Of a stretch of 64,000 nt of DNA, positions 35,356 to 43,591 are shown piece by piece. The notes beneath the pieces were generated by a model. That model had not been told where the DNA came from. It saw nothing but the letters and a program-made list of their open reading frames with translations, and did no database searches. This DNA comes from Bacteroidota bacterium (GTDB lineage: Bacteria; Bacteroidota; Bacteroidia; Chitinophagales; Chitinophagaceae): NCBI GenBank assembly GCA_947452555.1, contig CANGDH010000001.1, positions 310,001-374,000 on the forward strand, in the 5' to 3' direction. A program made the translations under genes and the position numbers. How positions within the stretch are numbered: position 1 is the stretch's first letter; each line of letters opens with the position of its first letter.

Positions 35356-36225
35356 CTAGGAAGCCAAAAATGATACAATTTGGTCAATTACGTCCTGTGT
35401 TTTGTATATTTTGTTATGACCTAATTCGTTGGTAATCAAGAATTTAATATTCTCATGTGCAGAATTCTTAAAATTAACCAAATCTTTGTATGGACAAACG
35501 CGGTCACCCTGGTCATGGACCCAAAGTAGGGGTCCTTTGTAGTTTTCGATTGCCCTATCTGCTTCAAAATAAGATATAGGATGGGATGTTCTGCTATTTA
35601 ATTCGTTTAAAAAAGCTGCTCTAATTGGTTCACTAAAGTGCATCATATCAAAATAATTGGCGAATGTGGTTGAGGTCTTGGTTGCAGGTGCAATAAGTAC
35701 AAATTTGTGTGTTGTTGGATTTTCTATTGTTTCAGCAATGAGTGCAAGGGTAATTCCCCCTAAAGAATGTCCCATAAAGTGGTCAATAGGTCCGCAAGAT
35801 TTAATAATTTGTTCAATAGCATCCTTATATATAAGTATATTAATGTACTTCCCCTCACTTGTGCCATGTCCAGGGGCATCAAAACCTAAAACACGGAACC
35901 CTGCTTTTAATAATGGAGCGATATATTGCTCAAATTTGTAGAAATAACTTGCATATCCATGTACAATTAAAACCGTTTTCCCATTTGGTTTCGAAGCATT
36001 CCACTCAAAACCATGGATATTAATATCTCCGTCTACTTTAACGTATAAAGACTTAGCCTGATTAAAAATAGCGGGTGCTTTTCGTTTTTTATACTTTGGG
36101 AAGGGGGTGCAAAATAAATCAAATGCAGATTTTCCTGCTACAGCTGGCGAAACCATCCCTAAAGCTTTAAATTTTGTCCTCAAAAACTGTAGATACATTC
36201 TTTCTGAAACCCCCTGCTTCGCCAT
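35356..36225 (-). CDS. Alpha/beta hydrolase
   Basis: The 289-residue protein has the fold markers VLIVHGYASYFYKFEQYI (oxyanion region), GFDAPGHGTSEG, nucleophile elbow HFMGHSLGGITLAL, an acid in WVHDQGDRVCPY and the late His in NELGHNKIY. That is a complete Ser-Asp-His triad. The substrate is not predictable. No signal peptide is seen, so it is probably cytoplasmic. It lies 48 bp upstream of topA on the same strand. Confidence 0.88.
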   Translation of the reverse strand: MAKQGVSERMYLQFLRTKFKALGMVSPAVAGKSAFDLFCTPFPKYKKRKAPAIFNQAKSLYVKVDGDINIHGFEWNASKPNGKTVLIVHGYASYFYKFEQYIAPLLKAGFRVLGFDAPGHGTSEGKYINILIYKDAIEQIIKSCGPIDHFMGHSLGGITLALIAETIENPTTHKFVLIAPATKTSTTFANYFDMMHFSEPIRAAFLNELNSRTSHPISYFEADRAIENYKGPLLWVHDQGDRVCPYKDLVNFKNSAHENIKFLITNELGHNKIYKTQDVIDQIVSFLAS

Positions 36226-36336
36226 ATTTATTAATTATTATTCCAAAGATAAGCCGGTCACAGCGATGCGATTCAGTTTTTTTGTATTTCGCAAACTAAA
36301 AAAGACAAATCTAGCAGGGTATTGAATGATAAAAGT

Positions 36337-36344
36337 TATTTTTG
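36337..36344 (+). promoter_or_regulatory. -7 promoter element for the ferredoxin-iscX operon
   Basis: TATTTTTG matches TAnnTTTG, 19 bases before the ferredoxin ATG. Confidence 0.5.
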
Positions 36345-36363
36345 CGAAAATCGAGATTGAATT

Positions 36364-36699
36364 ATGTATTCATTGAAAATCAACTTTGAGCAAAAAGGAT
36401 TAGCGTCCATTACGCTTGAAAATATTGCAGCCGACCAAAGTCTATTAGAAGTTATCTTGGATAATGGAATAGAGTTACATCATAACTGTGGTGGGGTTTG
36501 TGCATGCAGTACTTGTCATTTATATGTAAATAAAGGAAGTGAGCATTTGGCAGAATTGTCTGATAAAGAAGAAGACTTTATTGATAGAGCTTTAATTCCA
36601 AGAATTGAATCAAGACTAGGATGTCAATGTGAATTAAAAGCAGGTACAGGGGTGATTGAAGTAACATTACCTGACCAAACTCAATTTTTAGGAGAATAA
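36364..36699 (+). CDS. 2Fe-2S ferredoxin
   Basis: The 111-residue protein carries the adrenodoxin-type cluster motif HHNCGGVCACSTCHLYV with a later Cys in LGCQCELKAG, giving four ligands. SLLEVILDNGIELHH precedes the loop as in ISC ferredoxins. It transfers electrons, most plausibly for Fe-S cluster assembly because iscX follows 13 bp downstream. Promoter and spacing suggest that the two are transcribed together. Confidence 0.92.
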   Translation: MYSLKINFEQKGLASITLENIAADQSLLEVILDNGIELHHNCGGVCACSTCHLYVNKGSEHLAELSDKEEDFIDRALIPRIESRLGCQCELKAGTGVIEVTLPDQTQFLGE

Positions 36700-36712
36700 A
36701 ATTAATACAACT

Positions 36713-36952
36713 ATGACTCAGTTTGAACCGCCGATCCATTGGAATGACCATGAAGATATTGCTCAAAAGTTATACGAAAAGTTCGGAGATGACTATACAG
36801 AATCTAAAATTTATAGAGTACGCTTTACCGATTTATTAGATTGGATATTGACTTTGCCTCATTTTGAAGGTAAAAAAGAAGAATCTAGTGAGGGACATTT
36901 AGAGATGATCCAAAGTGCTTGGGTATATGAGTGGCGCGATAACCAAAAATAA
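36713..36952 (+). CDS. iscX: Fe-S cluster assembly protein IscX
   Basis: The 79-residue acidic protein matches IscX: IHWNDHEDIAQKLYEKFGDD, VRFTDLLDWILTLPHFEG and HLEMIQSAWVYEW. IscX binds IscS and iron and tunes cluster synthesis. It sits directly behind a 2Fe-2S ferredoxin as in isc operons, but iscS, iscU and hscA/B are not in the window. Confidence 0.92.
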   Translation: MTQFEPPIHWNDHEDIAQKLYEKFGDDYTESKIYRVRFTDLLDWILTLPHFEGKKEESSEGHLEMIQSAWVYEWRDNQK

Positions 36953-36984
36953 GTTTACATTTATCTTATTAAAATTATCAAGTT

Positions 36985-37500
36985 TTGCTTACAGCTTTCA
37001 AGAAAATTAAATGTTTCGTTTTTGATGTAGATGGCGTTTTGACAAACGGCCTGTTAATGGTATTGCCAAATGGTGTTATGGCAAGAGCCATGAATATTAA
37101 GGATGGGTATGCAATTCAATTAGCCATTAAAAAAGGGTATAAGATTTGGGTAATTTCTGGGGGCAATTCGGAAGAAGTCAGAGATAGATTATATCGTTTG
37201 GGTGTTCATGATGTATTCATGAAAGTGTCAGACAAAAGAGAGTTACTTCAACAGTTATCAATTACAGAACAAATACCTTTAGACGAGATTTTATATATGG
37301 GTGACGACATGCCAGACTATGAAGCTATGCAGATAGTTGGTTTGCCGTCTTGTCCTAGTGATGCCGCTATTGATATCAAATCAATATGTACTTATAAGGC
37401 AGTTGCTAAAGGGGGAGACGGTTGTGCAAGAGAAGTAATAGAAAAGACATTAAAGCTAAATGATCATTGGGATTTGGAAGATCATATACGCGCTAAATAG
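36985..37500 (+). CDS. kdsC: KdsC-like HAD phosphatase (KDO 8-phosphate phosphatase), TTG start
   Basis: The 171-residue HAD protein has the nucleophile motif FVFDVDGVLTNG, ISGGNSEEVRDR, and the Mg-binding YMGDDMPDYEAMQIVGLPSC. The small size without a cap domain fits KdsC, which removes phosphate from KDO 8-phosphate in lipopolysaccharide synthesis. There is no ATG, and an in-frame stop sits just upstream, so the TTG at 36985 is the likely start. It leads a tight kdsC-ubiA-maf run. Other C0-type HAD phosphatases are possible. Confidence 0.85.
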   Translation: MLTAFKKIKCFVFDVDGVLTNGLLMVLPNGVMARAMNIKDGYAIQLAIKKGYKIWVISGGNSEEVRDRLYRLGVHDVFMKVSDKRELLQQLSITEQIPLDEILYMGDDMPDYEAMQIVGLPSCPSDAAIDIKSICTYKAVAKGGDGCAREVIEKTLKLNDHWDLEDHIRAK

Positions 37501-37513
37501 TAAATAATACATT

Positions 37514-38449
37514 TTGAAAGTAGTTATACATTTTTTGAAATTAGTACGTTGGCCAAATTTACTTTTCATTTTATTGGCAGAATGTTTATTTCATTTTTGT
37601 ATTTATAAACCATTATATCCATTAGGAGGTGCCACAGCAGACCGTCAATTTTATTTTATATTAATTACTTATGTTTTAATAGCGGCGGCAGGATATATTA
37701 TTAACGATTATTTTGATGTAAATATTGATCAAGTTAATAAACCTAAGAAAGTAGTTGTGGGTGAATTTATTAGTAGAAGATGGGTTATATTTTGGCATTT
37801 AATTTTTAGTTTATTAGGTATTTATATTTCTACCATTGCTTTCCCATTTCAATTTTATTGGCATATACATTTAGCCAATTTAGCTACTATTTTATTTCTT
37901 TGGTTTTATTCAACCAATTTCAAAAAAGATTTTCTAGTTGGAAATGTAGTCATATCGATACTTACAGCTTGGTCAATTGCCGTAGTATATTTTTCTAAGT
38001 TTACTGTTCAAGAAGTATTTCATCCTCAAATTGGATCAACTGCTAATGTGCGCTTTTTTAAACTCATGTTGTTGTATAGTGCATTCGCATTTATACTTAC
38101 TTTAGTTCGTGAAGCATTAAAGGATATGGAAGATATTGAAGGAGATGAAAAATTTGGATGCAAAACTTTACCAATAGTTTGGGGATTGATGCCAACTAAA
38201 GTGTATATCGCAGTATGGTTAATGGTAGTCATTTTGATGCTGACAATTATTCAAATTTTCGTTTTGCCGCTAGGATGGTGGTTTAGTATTTTTTATTGTT
38301 TAATGTTAATAGTTGCCCCCCTAATTTATGTATTAGTAAAACTTCCAAGTTCCTTTACTAGCAAAGATTTCACAAGACTAAGCTCTTGGATAAAATTTGC
38401 TATGCTTGCAGGTATTTTGTCTATGGGCTTTTTTTATTTCTTATTATAA
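37514..38449 (+). CDS. UbiA-family prenyltransferase, TTG start
   Basis: The 311-residue membrane protein has eight or nine hydrophobic helices and both Asp-rich UbiA motifs: YIINDYFDVNIDQVNKPKK and REALKDMEDIEGDEKFG. The motif forms resemble bacterial geranylgeranylglycerol-phosphate- or polyprenyl-transferase-like members. The acceptor could be a quinone ring or another lipid and cannot be fixed here. A stop lies three codons upstream and no ATG occurs before the first helix, so the TTG at 37514 is used. It is flanked at 13 and 6 bp by kdsC and maf. Confidence 0.83.
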   Translation: MKVVIHFLKLVRWPNLLFILLAECLFHFCIYKPLYPLGGATADRQFYFILITYVLIAAAGYIINDYFDVNIDQVNKPKKVVVGEFISRRWVIFWHLIFSLLGIYISTIAFPFQFYWHIHLANLATILFLWFYSTNFKKDFLVGNVVISILTAWSIAVVYFSKFTVQEVFHPQIGSTANVRFFKLMLLYSAFAFILTLVREALKDMEDIEGDEKFGCKTLPIVWGLMPTKVYIAVWLMVVILMLTIIQIFVLPLGWWFSIFYCLMLIVAPLIYVLVKLPSSFTSKDFTRLSSWIKFAMLAGILSMGFFYFLL

Positions 38450-38455
38450 TTGCAC

Positions 38456-39061
38456 ATGGCAGATATCATATTAGCTTCCCAGTCACCAAGACGAAAAACC
38501 TTATTAGAGTGGGCAAATATTCCATTCGAAATTGTAGTTTCAGATTCCGACGAATCATTCCCAGAAACAATGGCTAAACAAGAAGTGCCAGTTTTTATTG
38601 CAAGCAATAAAGCAAAGGCGGTTTTAGAGAAACTTGAACAACTACAAGAACCACACCAACAAAAAGACGCTTTAAAAGATTTTTGTATTATTGCAGCTGA
38701 TACAATTGTTTTATTGGATCAATTAATTTTAGGAAAGCCATTGGATCGTCAAGATGCAGTGAATTCTTTAAGCTTATTGTCAGGTAGATCACATCAAGTA
38801 ATTACAGGAGTTGTAGTATTATATCAAGGGAAAGAATATGCGTTTAGTGAAACCACTCAAGTAGATTTTCATAGTTTAACTTTAGCTCAAATTGAATACT
38901 ATGTGGATCATTACAAACCTTTTGATAAAGCCGGTGGCTATGCCATTCAAGAATGGATTGGGGTAATTGGAATTAAAGGAATTCAAGGCGATTTTTACAA
39001 TGTTATGGGACTGCCAGTTAGTTTATTGGTACAAAAATTAAAGCAGCTAGGGATTGACTAA
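38456..39061 (+). CDS. maf: Maf-like nucleotide pyrophosphatase
   Basis: From the ATG at 38456 (MADIILASQSPRRKTLLEWA) the protein has 201 residues. Family motifs are the SPRR P-loop-like start, FCIIAADTIVLLDQLILGKP and DKAGGYAIQEWIGVIGIKGI. Maf proteins hydrolyse dTTP, UTP or modified nucleotides to keep them out of nucleic acids, and some affect septum formation. It follows ubiA by six bases. The ORF-track TTG start adds only two residues. Confidence 0.92.
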   Translation: MADIILASQSPRRKTLLEWANIPFEIVVSDSDESFPETMAKQEVPVFIASNKAKAVLEKLEQLQEPHQQKDALKDFCIIAADTIVLLDQLILGKPLDRQDAVNSLSLLSGRSHQVITGVVVLYQGKEYAFSETTQVDFHSLTLAQIEYYVDHYKPFDKAGGYAIQEWIGVIGIKGIQGDFYNVMGLPVSLLVQKLKQLGID

Positions 39062-39140
39062 CTGCTTAGTATATTGTAAAATCCGTCGAAATAGCTGCTT
39101 AATCAAAATTAGTTTTTCAGACCAAATTATTTAGTTGCAC

Positions 39141-39545
39141 TTACAACCAATTGAATGCAATGTCTAATTCAACGTCTGGGTGCAAACTTCTTTCTACTGG
39201 GCAGGTTCTTGCAACACGCTCTAATATTTCTTTTGTTTTTTCGTCTAAGTTTAAAGAAGGCATTGTTACATGTGCAATAATTTTTCCGATTCTTCTTGGC
39301 TCTGAAGCCATAACTTTTGTTACTTCCACTTTGGCACCGTCTAAAGCAATATCCATAGTTTGTGCTTTAATGCCCATTGTAGTTATCATGCAAGCGCCAA
39401 GGCCGGTTGCAATTAAGTCGGTTGGAGAGAACCGTTCCCCTTTTCCTTTATTGTCTGTAGGGGCATCTGTTTCTATTGCAGAACCGCTTTGTAAATGTAA
39501 GCAAGTGGTTCTCAGATTTGATTCATAGGTAACTGTAGCTGTCAT
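39141..39545 (-). CDS. OsmC family protein
   Basis: The 134-residue protein has the OsmC/Ohr fold markers: FSPTDLIATGLGACMITTMG with the peroxidatic Cys in GACM, and TCPVERSLHPDVELDIAFNW with the resolving Cys in TCPV. Such proteins reduce organic or hydrogen peroxides. It is a single gene on the minus strand, divergent from lipA, whose -7 element lies 63 bases beyond its start codon. Confidence 0.9.
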   Translation of the reverse strand: MTATVTYESNLRTTCLHLQSGSAIETDAPTDNKGKGERFSPTDLIATGLGACMITTMGIKAQTMDIALDGAKVEVTKVMASEPRRIGKIIAHVTMPSLNLDEKTKEILERVARTCPVERSLHPDVELDIAFNWL

Positions 39546-39607
39546 AGTAACTTTTTTAGTGATTTATGATTTTGGTAAAATTACGATTTTATTCCCCTCA
39601 AGTCTTG

Positions 39608-39615
39608 TATTTTTG
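39608..39615 (+). promoter_or_regulatory. -7 promoter element for lipA
   Basis: TATTTTTG matches TAnnTTTG, 21 bases before the ATG at 39637. It supports that ATG over the nearer TTG at 39625. Confidence 0.5.
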
Positions 39616-39636
39616 CGGAGTTAATTGAAGATTACT

Positions 39637-40563
39637 ATGCAAGAATTACCCGTTGTTTCCGCAGATCAAAGTACACGCTTAAAAAAGCCAGATTGGTTAA
39701 GAGTTAAATTACCAATTGGAGAGAGCTATAAACATGTGCGTGGTTTAGTGGATACGCATAAATTACATACTATATGCGAAAGTGGTAATTGTCCTAATAT
39801 GGGTGAATGTTGGGGTGAGGGAACAGCAACTTTTATGATTTTGGGTAATATTTGTACAAGAAGTTGTCAGTTTTGCGCAGTGGCTACTGGACGTCCCAAG
39901 CCAGTTGAATGGGACGAGCCTCAACGAGTTGCAGAAGCCGTTTTTTTAATGAAGGTTAAACATGCAGTATTAACAAGTGTAGATAGAGATGAATTACCAG
40001 ATGGGGGTTCTATAATTTGGGCGAATACAATTAAAGCAATCAAAACTTTAAGTCCAGAAACTACATTGGAAACTTTGATTCCAGATTTCAGAGGTATACA
40101 AGAACAAATTGATAGATTAATAGAAGCTGCTCCAGAAGTGATTAGTCATAATATGGAAACAGTAGAACGAAATACTAAACGTGTTCGTATTCAAGCTAAA
40201 TACCTACGTAGTTTAGGTGTTTTAGAATCATTGAAAAAAGGTGGCATGCGAACGAAGACAGGATTAATGTTAGGCATTGGAGAAGAGAAGCATGAAGTGA
40301 TACAAACAATGAAAGACTTAGTAGGTGTGGGCTGTGACGTATTAACACTTGGTCAATATTTACAACCTACCAAAAAACATTTACCTGTACAACGTTTTGT
40401 TCATCCCGATGAATTTGCAGAGCTAAGACAGATAGGATATGAATTAGGGTTTGATTATGTAGAGAGTGGACCGTTGGTGCGTTCTTCTTATCATAGTGAA
40501 AAGCATGTAATTGCAGGATGGGGAAGAAACAAATGGATGGAAGAATTAGCAATAAAAAAATAA
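39637..40563 (+). CDS. lipA: Lipoyl synthase
   Basis: From the ATG at 39637 the protein has 308 residues. It carries the auxiliary-cluster Cys set ([20 protein letters not shown]) and the radical-SAM triad in [34 protein letters not shown] and a terminal RSSYHSEK follow; the last Ser-containing RSSY motif is a LipA hallmark. It inserts two sulphurs into octanoyl groups on 2-oxoacid dehydrogenases, such as the complex served by pdhB in this window. Confidence 0.96.
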   Translation: MQELPVVSADQSTRLKKPDWLRVKLPIGESYKHVRGLVDTHKLHTICESGNCPNMGECWGEGTATFMILGNICTRSCQFCAVATGRPKPVEWDEPQRVAEAVFLMKVKHAVLTSVDRDELPDGGSIIWANTIKAIKTLSPETTLETLIPDFRGIQEQIDRLIEAAPEVISHNMETVERNTKRVRIQAKYLRSLGVLESLKKGGMRTKTGLMLGIGEEKHEVIQTMKDLVGVGCDVLTLGQYLQPTKKHLPVQRFVHPDEFAELRQIGYELGFDYVESGPLVRSSYHSEKHVIAGWGRNKWMEELAIKK

Positions 40564-40577
40564 ATCTGCTACATCAT

Positions 40578-40612
40578 AAAAAAAGGCTCCAATTTATTTG
40601 GAGCCTTTTTTT
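40578..40612 (+). terminator. Intrinsic terminator after lipA
   Basis: AAAAAAAGGCTCCAA, a five-base loop, TTGGAGCCTTTTTTT: a 15-bp perfect stem including the A/T tracts. Confidence 0.88.
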
Positions 40613-40740
40613 ATAATTAATCTATTGAGAGAGATTATAATTAATCTATTGAGAGAGATTATAATTAATCTATTGAGAGAGATTATAATTAATCTATTGA
40701 GAGAGATATAATTAATCTATTGAGAGATTATAATTGAGAG
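40613..40740. repeat. 24-bp tandem repeat, five copies plus a partial
   Basis: The unit ATAATTAATCTATTGAGAGA-GATT occurs at 40613, 40637 and 40661 as exact 24-mers. It then appears as a 23-mer (40685) and a 22-mer (40708), and ends with an 11-base piece at 40730. Each unit contains TAATCT...AGATTA, a six-base inverted repeat around eight bases, when read across the unit boundary. The array begins directly at the end of the lipA terminator T tract and lies between two convergent gene ends, so it is not an obvious promoter. Shrinking copies suggest slippage. Confidence 0.95.
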
Positions 40741-40748
40741 TTAATACC

Positions 40749-40768
40749 GAATTCATTTTAATGAATTC
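40749..40768. repeat. Short palindrome
   Basis: GAATTCATT-TT-AATGAATTC is a perfect 9-bp inverted repeat with a two-base centre, two bases left of the larger hairpin. No T tract follows on either strand. Confidence 0.85.
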
Positions 40769-40770
40769 AA

Positions 40771-40805
40771 GGATTAAGATTTAAGCATAGCTTAAATCTT
40801 AATCC
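40771..40805 (-). repeat. 16-bp-stem hairpin overlapping the ROK gene stop
   Basis: GGATTAAGATTTAAGC-ATA-GCTTAAATCTTAATCC is a perfect 16-bp stem with a three-base loop. In the leftward transcript it starts within the last sense codons of the ROK gene, includes the TAA stop and has no U run after it. It may protect the mRNA 3' end or slow RNA polymerase. Classical terminator status is doubtful. Confidence 0.85.
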
Positions 40806-41749
40806 CACATTAGGGCAGAAGCGCCTAAAATTGCAGCGTCTGATTCTTTCAAATGACTAAATAAAATCTTTACTTTATTTTCAAAAATCTCAATCACATT
40901 CGCTTCCATATGTTCACGAGTAGGTTTCAAAATCATATCGCCAGCTTTTGTTAAGCCGCCAAATAAGATAATGGCTTCAGGACTCGAAAACATTACAAAA
41001 TTTGCCAAAGACATTCCTAATATCTTACCTGTGTATTCAAATACTTCCTTAGCAACTTCATCGTCTTTCTGCGCTGCTTCAAAAACATCTTTAGAAGTAA
41101 TTTTCTCTAGCGGAATAGATCTTAATAAACTAGGTCGGTTGGTAGTACTTAAAATTTCTACTGCGGTAAGTGCAACTCCAGTAGCGGATGCATAACTTTC
41201 AAGAGAGCCTTTTTTACCAGTTCCAGTGTGCAATCTTCCGTCAGGAATAATAATAGTATGTCCTAGTTCTCCAGCAAATCCATCATGACCATATATCAAT
41301 TGTCCATTGGCAACTATTCCACTTCCAACACCTGTTCCTAAGGTAATCATGATAAAATCTTTCATGCCTTTAGCTGCACCATACATCATTTCACCAACAG
41401 CAGCTGCATTCGCATCGTTGGTTAATTTTACTGGCAATTTAAATTTGTCTTGAACCATTTTAGCAAAAGGGATCACTCCTTTCCATGGCAAGTTTGGAGC
41501 ATATTCAATGGTACCTGTATAGATATTTCCATTGGGTGCACCTATTCCAATTCCCTTGATACGACCAACACCACCTACTTTTTCAATTAACTCACTTAGT
41601 TTGACATATAACTCGTCAATAAATGTGTGTACCTGCGCATGTGTGTTAGTAGGCATAGAACTTGAATGTAAAACGTTTCCGTCTTTATCTACTATACCAT
41701 ACTTAGTACCTGTCCCACCAATATCAACACCAACTACATAAGAATCCAT
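40799..41749 (-). CDS. ROK-family sugar kinase (glucokinase-like) lacking zinc cysteines
   Basis: The 316-residue protein has the phosphate-1 motif YVVGVDIGGTGTKYGIVD, KLTNDANAAAVGEMMYG with the catalytic Asp, TLGTGVGSGIV and the ROK core ELGHTIII. The following segment that usually reads CxCGxxGCLE is LHTGTGKKGSLESYASATGV here, so all the zinc-ligand cysteines are gone while the first His (ELGH) remains. It probably phosphorylates glucose or a similar sugar imported by the permease encoded 32 bp upstream. Substrate and metal dependence are inference. Confidence 0.88.
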   Translation of the reverse strand: MDSYVVGVDIGGTGTKYGIVDKDGNVLHSSSMPTNTHAQVHTFIDELYVKLSELIEKVGGVGRIKGIGIGAPNGNIYTGTIEYAPNLPWKGVIPFAKMVQDKFKLPVKLTNDANAAAVGEMMYGAAKGMKDFIMITLGTGVGSGIVANGQLIYGHDGFAGELGHTIIIPDGRLHTGTGKKGSLESYASATGVALTAVEILSTTNRPSLLRSIPLEKITSKDVFEAAQKDDEVAKEVFEYTGKILGMSLANFVMFSSPEAIILFGGLTKAGDMILKPTREHMEANVIEIFENKVKILFSHLKESDAAILGASALMWD

Positions 41750-41781
41750 TGTATCAGAATTTATTTTTTTTAATAATTTAG

Positions 41782-43470
41782 TTAGTGACCTGCTTTTGCT
41801 TCAGCTTCTTCATAATTTATTCCTTGTTTCTTTAAAATACCTTTTACTGCAATTGCAAAGAAAAGGATATATGAGAAACATACTACCGGGATCCAAAATG
41901 AATTATGAATACCGTAACCAGGAGTATCTAAATGGGAAGATTGTAAAAAATCAGATAATTTACCTTGGATGGGAGGAATAATTCCACCACCTAGAATCAT
42001 CATAATTAAAAATGCAGCACCTTGTGTTGTGTATTTGCCTAATCCTGCAATTGACAATGCAAATATGGAAGGCCACATAATAGAACAAGCAATACCACCA
42101 GTTAAAAATGCATAAGTAGCTAAGTCACCTTTATTAAAAATTCCCACTAACATAGCAGTAATTCCAATTAAACTAAATATCATCAATGTTTTAGCTGGTT
42201 TGTCTTGACTTAAGAAGAAAGCTCCAATTTGAATAAAGATGCACACAATATACATGTATAAAGGACTCATATCATATTGAGCAATACTGTTTGCGCCAAT
42301 TACAATTCCAAAAGCAACTAATGGAACAATAAAAGTTAAGATTTTCTTAGTGTTACTTTTAAATTCAAATGCAGAAATTGCTCCAGTCCAACGACCAATC
42401 ATCATACTGCCCCAATACATAGAAACATAAGGAGCAATCTTTGATGATGGAATACTTCCGAAATCAGCTTGTTTTAATAATTCCCCTAAATTGGATCCAA
42501 TGGCAACTTCTACTCCAACATATACGAATAAGGCAAGCATGCCCAATACCAATTGAGGATATTTCATAGCACCCCAGCCATTTTCGTTTTTTTGTGCAGA
42601 GAAGTTCGCGTATAATAAACCAACTACAACTGTTGCTAAGGCACCAAATAACCATTTCAATCTAGTGGTTTCTAAATCTAATTTAGTCGCGTCGGTTAAA
42701 GTTGCAGGATCAATTTTATAACTATTAAAAATTGGGACAAACATGACAATTAATACCCCAGTCATGATTAGTAATAAATTAAGTGCTTTATTAGCTGGTT
42801 CAATCTTTTCTTCGCTAATGCCTGATGGAACTTTCTTTGAAAAGTGAAATAATGCAGCAGCAGCTAAAAATAAACAACCAGCGGCACTATATAATATCAC
42901 TACCTTGCTAAGACTTAATGCAGCAATCTGGTCATCGGTAATTGCAGCAGCTGTTCCAAATAAGGCAAATGCTACCACTATTGGCCCAATAGTAGTTCCA
43001 AATGAATTGATACCACCTGCAAGGTTCACTCGACTAGCTCCAGTGCTCTCGTCACCTAAAGCAATCGCGAAGGGTTGAGCCGCGGTTTGTTGCAATGAAA
43101 ATCCAAGTGCAACTATAAATAAGCCAACAAGCATTCCAGTAAAAGTATTTGCATTAACAGCAATAATCATAGCAGCTGCACCTATTGCAGAGAATAATAA
43201 ACCATAGACAATACTCTTTTTATATCCCCATTTTCCTACAAGATCTTTTCCTCCAAATGCACCATAAGCAAATAGGCCTAGGGCACCAAGGTAATATGCA
43301 AGGTAGAATGCAAAATCTACTAATTGACTTTGGAATTGGTCTAAGTTAAATTTGTGTTTGCAAAAAGGGATGAAAACACTATTGCTAGAAGCAATAAATC
43401 CCCAAAAGAAAAATACTACAATAAGGGTAGATAAGGCACCAGTATTGGTGGGTTGTTTGGTTTGGCTCAT
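41782..43470 (-). CDS. FucP/GluP-type sugar MFS permease
   Basis: The 562-residue protein has at least 12 membrane helices, opening with VVFFFWGFIASSNSVFIPFC and the charged loop KHKFNLDQFQSQLVDFAFY. LQQTAAQPFAIALGDESTGA and RVNLAGGINSFGTTIGPIV follow, typical of the fucose/glucose-galactose proton symporter group. It is longer than the usual 400-440 residues because of an extended central part with extra helices (ATLTDATKLDLETTRLKWLF and beyond). It is upstream of the ROK kinase and divergent from glgA, which suggests that glucose uptake feeds phosphorylation. Confidence 0.88.
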   Translation of the reverse strand: MSQTKQPTNTGALSTLIVVFFFWGFIASSNSVFIPFCKHKFNLDQFQSQLVDFAFYLAYYLGALGLFAYGAFGGKDLVGKWGYKKSIVYGLLFSAIGAAAMIIAVNANTFTGMLVGLFIVALGFSLQQTAAQPFAIALGDESTGASRVNLAGGINSFGTTIGPIVVAFALFGTAAAITDDQIAALSLSKVVILYSAAGCLFLAAAALFHFSKKVPSGISEEKIEPANKALNLLLIMTGVLIVMFVPIFNSYKIDPATLTDATKLDLETTRLKWLFGALATVVVGLLYANFSAQKNENGWGAMKYPQLVLGMLALFVYVGVEVAIGSNLGELLKQADFGSIPSSKIAPYVSMYWGSMMIGRWTGAISAFEFKSNTKKILTFIVPLVAFGIVIGANSIAQYDMSPLYMYIVCIFIQIGAFFLSQDKPAKTLMIFSLIGITAMLVGIFNKGDLATYAFLTGGIACSIMWPSIFALSIAGLGKYTTQGAAFLIMMILGGGIIPPIQGKLSDFLQSSHLDTPGYGIHNSFWIPVVCFSYILFFAIAVKGILKKQGINYEEAEAKAGH

Positions 43471-43591
43471 ACTTTCGTTTGTTTAATCGTTTTTCGATCA
43501 CGTAAAATACTTAAAATAATAATCCATTGCTTAAAAAATTTAATAGAATTACCACTAGTTTTTAGTAAATTGAAACAAATTAGATTGCAAC

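Noticed and set aside
40613-40740. The tandem repeat as a CRISPR array
   Set aside because: Units follow one another with no spacers, the repeats shrink by one or two bases, and no cas gene is nearby.
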